Shown here one piece after another: positions 1 through 7,955 of a DNA stretch of 64,000 nt. Each line of letters starts with the position of its first letter. Positions within the stretch are counted from its first letter, which is position 1. This stretch comes from Burkholderia sp. H160 (GTDB lineage Bacteria; Pseudomonadota; Gammaproteobacteria; Burkholderiales; Burkholderiaceae). Where the stretch lies: contig ABYL01000003.1 of assembly GCA_000173575.1 (NCBI GenBank), positions 62,001 to 126,000 of the forward strand. The letters run 5' to 3'. The position numbers and the translations under genes are program-made. Under the pieces are notes generated by a model. It was not told where the DNA came from and searched no databases. It saw nothing but the letters and a program-made list of their open reading frames with translations.

Positions 1-28
1 AAGGACTGCTGACCGTGAGACGTATCAA

Positions 29-48
29 GTGAGACATGGGGAAGCATC
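29..48 (+). repeat. IS-end-like sequence, copy 1
   Basis: The 20-mer GTGAGACATGGGGAAGCATC matches 17 of 20 bases of the reverse complement of 11545-11564. Around both copies GTGAGA/TGAGAC-type motifs recur. Repeated short motifs at an end are known for some IS families such as IS21, but no transposase is visible. It may be the remnant of an IS end; this is an inference. Confidence 0.35.
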
Positions 49-98
49 GAACGAGATTCGATGCTCCTTGGCACCCGCGCTTTGGTTGTCGAGATTCA

Positions 99-133
99 CT
101 TAACTTGGAACTATGTTCGCTTAAGTTGGAACT
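99..133 (+). repeat. 14-bp direct repeat, 21-bp period
   Basis: CTTAACTTGGAACT (99-112) and CTTAAGTTGGAACT (120-133) differ at one base and sit exactly two helical turns apart. They lie in a stretch without a convincing gene, next to the IS-like sequence at 29-48. They could be transposase-binding repeats of a lost IS or a binding site for an unknown regulator. Confidence 0.45.
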
Positions 134-252
134 CGTGATCGGCTCACGAAAAACGAGATCCGTGCGATTTCTCAATGAAAACAAGCCTGAAGTGGGAAGC
201 TCGTCGCGTGGTCTACCCGTGATGTACTCACTTTCTTTACTCGAATCGCTGG

Positions 253-627
253 CTAACGGCTGTTCCGCAAGGTCAACTGATTCTCCACCGACCTGACTCC
301 TCGCACCGATCTTGCCGTGTTCCCGGCGAGCGCGATCTGCCTGTGCTCAGGCACCCATCCGGTGAGCGTCACGACGCCAAGGCGCGCCCTGACCCGAATC
401 CCTGAAGCATCCAGGCTCGGTGTCCGACTAAGGGCGCTGCGGACGTCACGACTCACGGCACTATCCGGCCTGTTCTGAAGCCGCGACGTCGAGTCCGCTA
501 CCCGATGCGCTGTCGCGCCAGCATCCGTGTTCTCACCCGTGTGCGCGCCAGCCTGGATCGAGCCACAACTCATGGGGACCATAACCAGGATCGCGCAGAT
601 TTTGACGCTCGCACCACGCACATTCAT
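253..627 (-). CDS. BON-domain periplasmic protein
   Basis: A 124-residue protein with an N-terminal export signal (short basic start, hydrophobic core ending near a Cys-Gly-Ser that could be a lipoprotein site) and a C-terminal BON domain. The BON pattern is visible as a regulated helix (VSRDVRSALSRTP), the strand V.ARLGVVTLTGWV and the closing helix with VRGVRSVENQL. BON proteins of the OsmY type bind phospholipid in the periplasm and often accompany envelope stress responses. I chose the ATG at 627 because AAGGGGAGC lies directly upstream; a longer frame to 660 exists but has no ribosome site. It stands alone, with no operon partner. Confidence 0.7.
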   Translation of the reverse strand: MNVRGASVKICAILVMVPMSCGSIQAGAHTGENTDAGATAHRVADSTSRLQNRPDSAVSRDVRSALSRTPSLDASGIRVRARLGVVTLTGWVPEHRQIALAGNTARSVRGVRSVENQLTLRNSR

Positions 628-1384
628 GCTCCCCTTCAGCAATAGACGATAGACCCACAAGTCCGCAGCGTTGCGGGCGGTCTTCGTTTAGGTTCGTCGT
701 TATCGGTGAAAGACTCAAGGGGTCGGCTATGCCTTCTGCATGGAGCGAGACGCGCGAGGCGATCCGACGTCGCAGGACGTGGGGCTCCGTACGGCCAGGA
801 AGCGACATTCGTACGGCATTGTCGAACGTCGGTTTCACAGGTGCCAAAGCAGCCATTGCGGTTTCCGACTCGCTACCAGGGCAAATGCTCCTCCATGACA
901 GATACCGACGATTAACGTTCGCGCCTTCCGGTCCGGTCACTCGCGCCTTCTTGACTGGACTGCCCGGCCGTCAGCGCGAGGGCCTGAATCAGCCACCGAT
1001 AGAACACTTCCTTGTTTTCGCTTCAATTCCCGAGCTTCATCCGCACCTTGCGGCCGACGCGTTTTTGTAACCACGGCGTCGCCGCGGTCGCAATCGAAGT
1101 GCCGATTGTGGGCCCAAGGACTTGTGCAAACTCGACGACGGTTTGAAGTTGTATGCTGTTTATCGCGAGTTGGGGAGGCACGATCTTGCCTCCCTGCGAC
1201 TCCACTACCGTCACAAGCTACTTCAAGTCACGTGCAAATTGCCTGCCTTGGCCGTCAAATGGGTCGTCATCTCAAGAGGAGGGCAGGGCGAGTTGCGGCC
1301 GATCGGATGAATCCATGCTGGCGTCCTTTACGCGCGGTAACCCGCTTCCTGTATCAAGCTTGTCAAGTAGGTGCGAGCGCTGCT
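628..1384. other. gene-poor stretch
   Basis: About 750 bases without a convincing intact gene. Several overlapping frames on both strands have Arg-rich, low-complexity translations typical of shadow frames in GC-rich DNA. The only coding-like signal is the short minus-strand remnant listed at 1023-1271. No terminator or RNA was recognised. Confidence 0.4.
1023..1271 (-). pseudogene. remnant of a small hypothetical protein with an in-frame stop
   Basis: On the minus strand a 63-codon GTG-start frame (1214-1023) has plausible protein-like composition (a hydrophobic helix with TIGTSIATAATPW, then a basic tail). Reading upstream in the same frame through one TAG gives a further coding-like stretch, DDPFDGQGRQFARDLK, before the next stop. 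This suggests one small gene broken by a nonsense change. I do not recognise a family with confidence, and the frame could also be fortuitous. Confidence 0.25.
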
Positions 1385-2218
1385 TCACCGCTTCGCCTGC
1401 ATCGGCTCGCCGAGCACGAATGGGCCGCCCTGGAAGCGTTGCGCGGGGTCGTCGTGCGAGTCGCCCGGTGCAGTCGCGGGGAAACGTTCTGCAAACTGCG
1501 CAGCGCTGTCGCGCGGGTTGAAGCCGAGGAAGCTGGCTTTCGTATTGTCCCACCACTTGACCGGATTGTTCGACGCGCCGTACACGACCACGTGCCCGAC
1601 GCGGTTCGTGAACAGCGAACACCGTACCAGTTCGATGAAGTCGCGATAGCTCAGATACGTGACGAGCATGCGTGGGTTCTTCGGCTCTTCGAACGACGAG
1701 CCGATTCGCATGCACACCGTCTCGATGCCGAAACGATCGTAGTAATACCGCGAGAGCGCCTCGCCGAAGCACTTCGTCACGCCGTAGAGGCTGTCCGGGC
1801 GCTGCGGCGCGTCGGTGTCGAGCACTTCGGTAACCTGATGAAAGCCGATCGCATGATTGGAGCTCGCGAACACGACGCGCTTCACGCCGTGCTTGCGCGC
1901 GGCCTCATACACGTTGTATGTGCCGGCAATGTTCGCTCGGAGCAGATCCTCGAACGGGGCGTCGATGGAGATGCCGCCGAGATGCACGATCGCATCGACG
2001 CCCTCAACGAGCTGCATCACCGCCCGCCGGTCCGCCAGATCGACGATGGTCGTTTCCTCGTGTGGCGCGGGTTCGCTGAGCTTCGCGATGTCGCTCACGC
2101 GCACCACGTCGGCCCAGTTGGCGAGCGCGCCGCGCAACTGGCGGCCCAGGTTGCCGGCGGCGCCGGTCAGAAGCAAACGCCGGAAGGGCTTGAGCGACGC
2201 TGTGGTTGTTTGGCTCAT
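1385..2218 (-). CDS. udh: uronate dehydrogenase
   Basis: A 277-residue short-chain (extended SDR) enzyme that oxidises D-galacturonate or D-glucuronate with NAD+ to the aldarolactone, first step of the oxidative uronate pathway. Visible features are the Rossmann motif TGAAGNLGRQL near the N-terminus, the strand IVHLGGIS, the segment VFASSNHAIGF and the catalytic tyrosine in LYGVTKCFGE (Y-x-x-x-K). The order and wording match the Agrobacterium Udh family, including the C-terminal RFQGGPFV. The start at 2218 is preceded by AGGAAT at good spacing; a longer frame to 2263 would run into the operator. It is divergent from the LacI regulator and close to a hexuronate transporter. Confidence 0.88.
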   Translation of the reverse strand: MSQTTTASLKPFRRLLLTGAAGNLGRQLRGALANWADVVRVSDIAKLSEPAPHEETTIVDLADRRAVMQLVEGVDAIVHLGGISIDAPFEDLLRANIAGTYNVYEAARKHGVKRVVFASSNHAIGFHQVTEVLDTDAPQRPDSLYGVTKCFGEALSRYYYDRFGIETVCMRIGSSFEEPKNPRMLVTYLSYRDFIELVRCSLFTNRVGHVVVYGASNNPVKWWDNTKASFLGFNPRDSAAQFAERFPATAPGDSHDDPAQRFQGGPFVLGEPMQAKR

Positions 2219-2247
2219 CAAGAAAATTCCTGAAAAAAGGGTTTTGA

Positions 2248-2261
2248 GGAAAACGTTTTCC
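2248..2261. promoter_or_regulatory. LacI-type operator upstream of udh
   Basis: The perfect 14-bp palindrome GGAAAACGTTTTCC with a central CG is typical of LacI/GalR operators. It lies 30 bases upstream of the udh start. Near-identical sites occur in front of lacI (2382-2395) and the transporter gene (4806-4819), so the local LacI-family protein is the likely ligand. Confidence 0.7.
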
Positions 2262-2381
2262 ACACTATGGCGAGCAGCGGAGGTGTGGCGTCAATTGTCG
2301 ATCATGCCGCGATTAGTAGGCAATTTAGCCAGCTGGCATTTATCCGCCCGACCGTCTTTTCTGCGACAATCCGTTAACAAG

Positions 2382-2395
2382 AGAAAACGTTACCT
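2382..2395. promoter_or_regulatory. LacI-type operator in the regulator's own leader
   Basis: AGAAAACGTTACCT is an imperfect copy of the palindrome at 2248-2261 and ends five bases before the regulator's ATG. Binding here would block translation initiation or promoter clearance and suggests autorepression. No separate Shine-Dalgarno sequence is visible. Confidence 0.55.
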
Positions 2396-2400
2396 TCCGC

Positions 2401-3393
2401 ATGAAAAAACTTTCTCCAACGATTCGCGACGTCGCCGCGGCGGCCGGCGTGTCGGTCGCCACGGTGTCCAAATACATGAACGGTGCGCAGCGCTTCACCG
2501 CGCCGGTCGAGGCGCGCCTGAAGGCTGCGATCGAGGAACTCGGCTACCGCTCGAATCCGCTTGCTCGATCGATGATCACCGGCCGTTCCCGCACCATCGG
2601 GCTAACCATTCTCGACATCAGCAATCCGCACTTCACGAGCGTTGTGAAAGGCGCTAACCGCGTCGCGCTGCGGCACGACTACACGCTGCTGCTTGTCGAC
2701 ACCGACGAAAACCAGGCGCGCGAGCGCCCGCTGATCGAAGCGCTCGCGCAGCGCGTCGACGGCCTGATCGTCAGCTCGCGGATACCGGACGACGAGGCGC
2801 AGTGGCTGCTCGATCTCCACAAGCCACTCGTGCTGTTGAGACGCAGCGATACGCTGCCGATCCCGAGCGTCGGCATCGACAACCGGCTCGCAACGTACAT
2901 GCTCGCGCGGCATCTGCTAAACCTCGGGCATCGTCACATCGCCTACCTCGGTTTCGGGCAGGCGCGCATCAACGACGAGCGCATTCGCGGTGCGCGCGAG
3001 TGTCTCGAGGAAGCCGGCCTCACGCTCGACGTGTACGACGCTCACGCGCCGACCGCGCATGCAGGCGAGGACGCGTGCTCGCGCGTGATGCTCGGTCCGC
3101 GCAGGCCGCAGGCGGTGATCTGCTACAACGACCTGATCGCGCTCGGCTTCATGAAAGAGGCGGCGTCGCTCGGCATCAGGGTGCCGCACGAGCTGTCGGT
3201 GACCGGCGTCGACAACGTCCCGTACGGCGAGTACGCAGCGCCCGCGCTGACCACCGTCGACATCCAGAGCGAGAAGATGGGCGAGCTCGCGATGCAAAAG
3301 CTCATCGACGCGCTCGCGGGCCACGCGGTGGCCGGGCATTCGACGTTCGAGCCGAGGCTCATCGTCCGTGAATCGACCGCGGCCTGCGGCTGA
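2401..3393 (+). CDS. LacI-family repressor of uronate genes
   Basis: A 330-residue regulator. Residues 6-55 form the LacI helix-turn-helix (TIRDVAAAAGVSVATVSKYM, with the hinge LARSMITGRSRTIG), followed by a periplasmic-binding-protein-like effector domain (DISNPHFTSVVKG, DGLIVSSR, SVGIDN, CYNDLIALGFMKEA, VTGVDNVPYGEYAAPALTTV). Such proteins release DNA on binding a sugar or sugar acid. Its place between udh and the hexuronate transporter and the three shared operators make uronates or their lactones the likely inducers. It ends 15 bases from the convergent transporter gene. Confidence 0.85.
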   Translation: MKKLSPTIRDVAAAAGVSVATVSKYMNGAQRFTAPVEARLKAAIEELGYRSNPLARSMITGRSRTIGLTILDISNPHFTSVVKGANRVALRHDYTLLLVDTDENQARERPLIEALAQRVDGLIVSSRIPDDEAQWLLDLHKPLVLLRRSDTLPIPSVGIDNRLATYMLARHLLNLGHRHIAYLGFGQARINDERIRGARECLEEAGLTLDVYDAHAPTAHAGEDACSRVMLGPRRPQAVICYNDLIALGFMKEAASLGIRVPHELSVTGVDNVPYGEYAAPALTTVDIQSEKMGELAMQKLIDALAGHAVAGHSTFEPRLIVRESTAACG

Positions 3394-3407
3394 CACGCCT
3401 CGCGCCT

Positions 3408-4685
3408 TCACGCGTCGAGCTTCGCGGGCGTCATGCGCGGCGTCAGCATCTGCATCACGGCCAGGGCGACGAGGTAGGCAAGTGCGCCGATCGCGAACAA
3501 CACCCAGTAATGGCCGGTGCGTTGCAGGACCTGCCCGATTACTTCCGAAAACAGCACCGCGCCGATCGAGCCCGCCATCCCGCCGATGCCGACCACCGCG
3601 CCCAGCGCGCGCTTCGGGAAGAGATCGGACGCCGTGGTGAAGAGGTTCGCGGACCAGCCCTGATGCGCTGCCGCCGCCAGTCCGACGATCGCAACTGCGC
3701 CCCAGAGGTTGTCGACTTGTGAGACGAACGCGATCGGCAGCACGCAGCACGCGCAGATCAGCATCGCCGTCTTGCGCGCGGCGTTCACGCTCCATCCTGA
3801 GCGCAGGAGCGCCGAAGAGAGCCAGCCGCCGCCGATGCTGCCGAGGGTCGTCATCGCATAGATGCAGACGAGCGGCAAGCCGATGTGCTGCATGTCCATA
3901 CCGCGCGACTCGTTGAGCCACTTCGGCAGCCAGAACAGATAGAACCACCACACCGGATCGGTCAGGAACTTACCGATCAGGAATGCCCACGTCTGGCGCT
4001 TTCTGATCAGTACACCCCAGCCCGGCGCGCGGGCATTCACGTTGGCGGCATCGAGCACCTCGACTTCGTCCTGCCCCTGCTCGAGGGAGCGCGGGTCGGC
4101 GGATCGGTAGAACGCGAACCATACGGCCAGCCAGACGATGCCCATCGCCCCGATGATCACGAACGCCGCGCGCCAGCCGAACGCCAGCGCGAGCGGCGGA
4201 ATGATGGCGGGCGCGAACACCGCGCCGATATTGGCGCCTGAGTTGAAGATGCCGGTCGCAAGCGCGCGCTCGCGGCGCGGGAACCATTCGGCAGTCGTCT
4301 TGATGGCGGCCGGGAAGTTGCCGCCCTCGCCGATGCCGAGCAGCGCACGCACCATGGCGAAGCCGGTCACCGAGCCGACCGCCGCGTGCAGGACTGCAGC
4401 CACGCTCCATATCAGCATGGCGAGCGCGTACGAAATGCGCGTGCCCAGCCAGTCGACGATGCGGCCGAAGCACAAGAGGCCGACTGCGTAGAACGCTGAG
4501 AAGGCGATCACGATGCGGCCGTACTGCACCTGGGACCAGCCGATGTCGTGCTGCAGCACTGGCGCGAGCAGACCGAGAATCTGACGGTCCATGTAGTTGA
4601 TCACGGTCGCGAAGAAGAGCAGCGCGCACACCGCCCAGCGGTAGCGGCTGGCGGTGCGGGCGAGCCCGATGACGGCAGTTTGCAT
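3408..4685 (-). CDS. hexuronate MFS transporter (ExuT type)
   Basis: A 425-residue major facilitator protein of the anion:cation symporter family, with about 12 hydrophobic segments. The N-terminal half carries the family pattern NYMDRQILGLLAP in TM1, RALLGIGEGGNFPAAIK and AEWFPRRERALATGIFNSG, typical of ExuT/GudP/hexuronate carriers. It probably imports galacturonate or glucuronate by H+ symport for the neighbouring uronate dehydrogenase. I chose the ATG at 4685 (MQTAVIGLAR) because GGAGACTTAC precedes it; a 35-residue Arg-rich upstream extension is unlikely. An operator-like palindrome sits about 120 bases upstream. Substrate choice within the family is inferred from context. Confidence 0.82.
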   Translation of the reverse strand: MQTAVIGLARTASRYRWAVCALLFFATVINYMDRQILGLLAPVLQHDIGWSQVQYGRIVIAFSAFYAVGLLCFGRIVDWLGTRISYALAMLIWSVAAVLHAAVGSVTGFAMVRALLGIGEGGNFPAAIKTTAEWFPRRERALATGIFNSGANIGAVFAPAIIPPLALAFGWRAAFVIIGAMGIVWLAVWFAFYRSADPRSLEQGQDEVEVLDAANVNARAPGWGVLIRKRQTWAFLIGKFLTDPVWWFYLFWLPKWLNESRGMDMQHIGLPLVCIYAMTTLGSIGGGWLSSALLRSGWSVNAARKTAMLICACCVLPIAFVSQVDNLWGAVAIVGLAAAAHQGWSANLFTTASDLFPKRALGAVVGIGGMAGSIGAVLFSEVIGQVLQRTGHYWVLFAIGALAYLVALAVMQMLTPRMTPAKLDA

Positions 4686-4805
4686 GTAAGTCTCCGTTGC
4701 GCGGCGTCGCTCGTCGCGCCGCGCTATGTGTGATTGATGGCAGGGAGCGCCGAGCCCGCGACGCATGGCACTGCGGGCGGAGTTAGTCACGAGCAGGTCC
4801 AGCTA

Positions 4806-4819
4806 GGAAAACGTTTTTC
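4806..4819. promoter_or_regulatory. LacI-type operator upstream of the hexuronate transporter
   Basis: GGAAAACGTTTTTC differs by one base from the perfect palindrome at 2248-2261. It lies 121 bases upstream of the transporter start, in an A/T-rich patch that could hold the promoter. It ties the transporter to the same regulon as udh. Confidence 0.65.
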
Positions 4820-5180
4820 TAAGATAGAAGATTGGTGACGCTTTTACTAGCCCCGTGGTTTACCTAGTCTTGCGCTTTAGGCAGCAACGGTGTGACCATC
4901 CTGTCCTGACATTTAGTTAATCGTTTTCGTGGGCGTCCGCAGCAGCCTGGGTCACCCCGAGATGGTGCGACGTCGACGGCGATCGAGGAGACGCGGCGCG
5001 CGGAATATGGGTCGTTCATGTGTCGGCGCGAACAGAGTGAAACGACGTGAGCGGATTTTCGAGGGTTTTCTGACTTCCGTCGAACTGGTGCTCAGTTGCA
5101 AACCCAAGAGAACGAATAGCCAGATACGTTGGTGAGATTGCTAATTTCGGCGTCGATCCACTTACAATCAGGAGACAAAA
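4820..5180. other. intergenic region upstream of the large lipoprotein
   Basis: About 360 bases with no convincing gene; a 68-codon frame at 4929-5135 is Arg-rich and lacks a ribosome site. The end of the region carries AGGAGA seven bases before the lipoprotein ATG. No copy of the uronate operator was seen here, so co-regulation of the lipoprotein is not shown. Confidence 0.4.
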
Positions 5181-7331
5181 ATGCGTCCATCGCGAAAATC
5201 ATCCGTTATGTTTGCGTTCAGTGCACTGACGCTTCTTCTCGTCAGTGCCTGCGGAGGCGGCGGGATTGACGCTGTGAAAAATCCGGTTTCTTCCGCACCT
5301 CCAGTTTCTCTTCATGGAATTGTCTATGGAGCGACGGATACGAGCGTCCCTTCAGGCGCAGGGGTGCCCATCACCATGATGGGACAGATGAGAGCGCTTT
5401 TTGACCTCATCAGGAAGGCACCTGATTTCACGCAAGTGGTCATGGACTTGGGCGACGGCAGCCCGGTGCACGTGCTCGATACCAACACGGGCGATAAATT
5501 CCTGCCTGGCAAACTGGCGCTCGGTCTGTCGTACATATTGATCGATATGAAGGCGAAAGGGGATCCGAAATACGCGGATTACCTTGCGACGTATCAAAAG
5601 ATAACGACCGCGATGATGGCCCAGACGAGCGGCGCCAGTTACACGTACGCAAATACGTCATGGGGCGAGTACTACTACCTCGTTGCGCTCAATAATTTCA
5701 AGGCGCACGGTATGCTCAACGAAGTCTTCAGTGACGCCATGCTGGCTACGCTGCAGAATCGCCTGACCTTCTGCGATATGTTCGGCGCGGATGCAAGCGG
5801 CACGAAAAATACGTGCCCCGCCGCAGATGTGCCGATCGACGTTGCATCGCTTAATACCGCACAGAATTACTATGCGGTTTCTTACGGTATTGCGGGGCTG
5901 AGACAGAAACTTGGATGGACCAATCCGACTTTCTCTTCCGCCACCGACCCGGCTGTGGCATCGATGGGCGCGCGGGACGCGCTTCTGTACACACTCACGA
6001 ATCACATTCGAAGAGACTCGTCCGGCGGTTTTTCCGACGAGGCCTCGAATACACATACGACCTATTTTGATCAGGCACGCTTCGATCGATATAGCACGCT
6101 GCTCATTGGAGAAGTCGTTGAGCGAACGTTCGAAATGGGCAATGAGGCCAATCTAACACCTGAATTGAAATCCTATCTGCGCAAGTCAGTCGATCTGATT
6201 CTTCCCCAACTCAACGCAGACGGGCAGGGTTTCAATTATGGCCGCTCCATCGGCCCATACGGCGATACAGCCTTCATGGAAATCCTGACCGCGGCGGCCA
6301 ATGCAGGCGTGTTGACCGCGCAGGAAATGCAGGTCGCCTATTCGTTCATCTATAAGGCGGCTTACCGCTTTGATACTTTCTGGTACGACCCGACCCTGCC
6401 GACGCCGTCGGTGAATATGTGGGTCAAAGGGCGCGGAACCGATGCGTATCGCGGCAAACCTCGAGTCATGGGTGAGAATTTCAGTCTTTTACACCAGTAC
6501 ATGTATGTGAATGCCTGGTGGAACAAACTGGGTTTTGGCGGCAATGCACCCATGGCTGATTCCGACCTGCAAGCCTGGCTGGATGCGAGGCCGCATTACA
6601 CGCTCACGTGGTACAACGTGCCCACGGATACGGCTCACCCATACAGCGCAGCGCTCATCACGGTGCGCGACGGCAAGCGCATCATCAATCTCAACCTGAA
6701 CCAGGCACCCGACTACAATTCGTACACGCCCTATTACCCGACGCCGTTCTCCGACAACCTGATTTATGGCACAACGGATCAGGGCTATGCGTTGCTGATT
6801 CCGCAAGTTTCCTATAACGGGAAAACTTACATTCCGGTCACGTATTATAGGAACCTGAACGTTCAGGAAAATAACGGCCAGGTGGTCGTCTCTTTCGACA
6901 CGACCAAGTTCCGGCAGGCCGTTAAGAATGCAACCTATGCCACGGATATCGACCTGCAGGTCCACACGGTCCTAACGTTTGGTCAAGGCACACTGACGCG
7001 CGCCGATACGCTGAATTCTGGAACGTTGACCGGCAACATCGCGGTCGAGACGGACTTCACGTCTTTTGCAGAATTCCAGAACACCACTGCGAATGGCGAT
7101 GGTTTCTCGGCTAACTACACCAACAGTAATGCGACCAGCTATGGCACTACGGGTTTTGACAGTTGTGTCCTGTCTAACTTCGAGATGGCGGGCGGGGTCA
7201 CCAATCCGCTGTCGACAACGCCGATTGGGCAACTGCATTCGAATTTCGCCTGTACGACGCGCCCCTTCGCACTCAACGCGGGCAGTAATCGTACGTTCAC
7301 CTGGACTCTGAAGTACGCCGGTTCGAATTGA
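5181..7331 (+). CDS. large secreted lipoprotein, possible polysaccharide-active enzyme
   Basis: A 716-residue protein with a lipoprotein signal peptide (LTLLLVSACGGGG, lipobox Cys near residue 24). The central 300 residues are helix-rich and aromatic (GEYYYLVALNNF, GFNYGRSIGPYGDTA, KGRGTDAYRGKPRVMGENF), and the last 250 are beta-rich, ending in FTWTLKYAG. This alpha-toroid plus beta-sandwich architecture is seen in polysaccharide lyases (PL8, PL12 and relatives), but I cannot assign a family or catalytic residues. It is visibly less GC-rich than its neighbours, a possible sign of transfer. Its position beside uronate catabolic genes makes a uronate-releasing lyase an attractive but unproven role. 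Start ATG is preceded by AGGAGA. Confidence 0.55.
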   Translation: MRPSRKSSVMFAFSALTLLLVSACGGGGIDAVKNPVSSAPPVSLHGIVYGATDTSVPSGAGVPITMMGQMRALFDLIRKAPDFTQVVMDLGDGSPVHVLDTNTGDKFLPGKLALGLSYILIDMKAKGDPKYADYLATYQKITTAMMAQTSGASYTYANTSWGEYYYLVALNNFKAHGMLNEVFSDAMLATLQNRLTFCDMFGADASGTKNTCPAADVPIDVASLNTAQNYYAVSYGIAGLRQKLGWTNPTFSSATDPAVASMGARDALLYTLTNHIRRDSSGGFSDEASNTHTTYFDQARFDRYSTLLIGEVVERTFEMGNEANLTPELKSYLRKSVDLILPQLNADGQGFNYGRSIGPYGDTAFMEILTAAANAGVLTAQEMQVAYSFIYKAAYRFDTFWYDPTLPTPSVNMWVKGRGTDAYRGKPRVMGENFSLLHQYMYVNAWWNKLGFGGNAPMADSDLQAWLDARPHYTLTWYNVPTDTAHPYSAALITVRDGKRIINLNLNQAPDYNSYTPYYPTPFSDNLIYGTTDQGYALLIPQVSYNGKTYIPVTYYRNLNVQENNGQVVVSFDTTKFRQAVKNATYATDIDLQVHTVLTFGQGTLTRADTLNSGTLTGNIAVETDFTSFAEFQNTTANGDGFSANYTNSNATSYGTTGFDSCVLSNFEMAGGVTNPLSTTPIGQLHSNFACTTRPFALNAGSNRTFTWTLKYAGSN

Positions 7332-7343
7332 TCCTGTGAAGTG

Positions 7344-7367
7344 CGCCGGCCTTTGTCAGGGCCGGCG
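7344..7367 (+). terminator. hairpin after the lipoprotein gene
   Basis: CGCCGGCC and GGCCGGCG form a perfect 8-bp stem around an 8-base loop, 13 bases after the lipoprotein stop. The T-tract is poor (TTGCCCT), so termination may be weak or Rho-assisted. Confidence 0.5.
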
Positions 7368-7867
7368 TTGCCCTACAAGGAAGTTTATGAGCTGAAAAGC
7401 TTCCTATGGTCGAATTTTCCTGATGGGACCGGGTTCGGCCACTTTTTGCCGCTCGCCTAAGCCATGCAGTTGTCACTCGAACGGCCGGTCCACTTCGAAA
7501 CCCGCCCGATGCGCGACGCGCGCTTGTCGGCCGGAGCCGGCATTGGTGCGGGCTGGGTTTTTGGTCAGCGATGTGGCGGATTGCCGACGGTGGCGGCATC
7601 GAGCGGCCCAGCGCCAGTTTTCGCATCAGCGAACTCACACTCACGACCCTGAACTGCCTGTCGTCTGGTTCCGGCGATTGACCGTCAAGCGACAGGGAGC
7701 GGCAGAATACGGACTCACTGCGTCATCATTTCACGCATCAATTTGCGTTAAAGTCGACGCGAACGTCCTGATGGCTTTCGACGGGCCGACCATTCTGGAT
7801 TGCCGGGAAGAAGCGCAACTGCCGCAACCCCGCAAGCAGGACCTGGTTCAGCCGCGGGTTCTGCTCG
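7368..7867. other. intergenic region with no recognised gene
   Basis: About 500 bases between the lipoprotein and the AraC copy fragment. Frames here are short or biased in composition and I could not support any of them. The region may be further debris of the event that produced the AraC fragment. Confidence 0.35.
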
Positions 7868-7955
7868 CGACCGACACTGGCGACCTCGTACAACGGCCGC
7901 TCGGCATAACCGGCTTGAGTACCGTTTTGATTTGCTCAACCAAGGTGCTTTCCGC
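7868..7955 (-). pseudogene. partial second copy of the adjacent AraC gene
   Basis: 7868-7955 closely matches 8204-8290 inside the AraC gene (offset 334-336 bases), for example the shared 20-mer GTTTTGATTTGCTCAACCAA. Translated on the minus strand it reads ESTLVEQIKTVLKPVMPSGR, the counterpart of ASTLVEQIKTVLKRVMPSGR in the intact protein. The stop codon of the intact gene lies within this copy, so the last residues of AraC are encoded by the duplicated DNA read in another frame. It is either a broken tandem duplicate or the relic of a second paralog. Confidence 0.65.

Noticed and set aside
1106-2233. Long plus-strand frame of 375 codons over the udh gene
   Set aside because: It is antisense to uronate dehydrogenase, which has clear family motifs and a ribosome site. 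The plus-strand translation is Arg/Ala-rich and matches nothing.
2917-3951. Minus-strand frame of 344 codons across lacI and the transporter gene
   Set aside because: It is a shadow of two real genes, with a highly Arg-rich translation and no ribosome site or domain.
4929-5135. 68-codon frame upstream of the lipoprotein gene
   Set aside because: Arg-rich, no ribosome site and no recognisable motif; more likely leader or promoter DNA.
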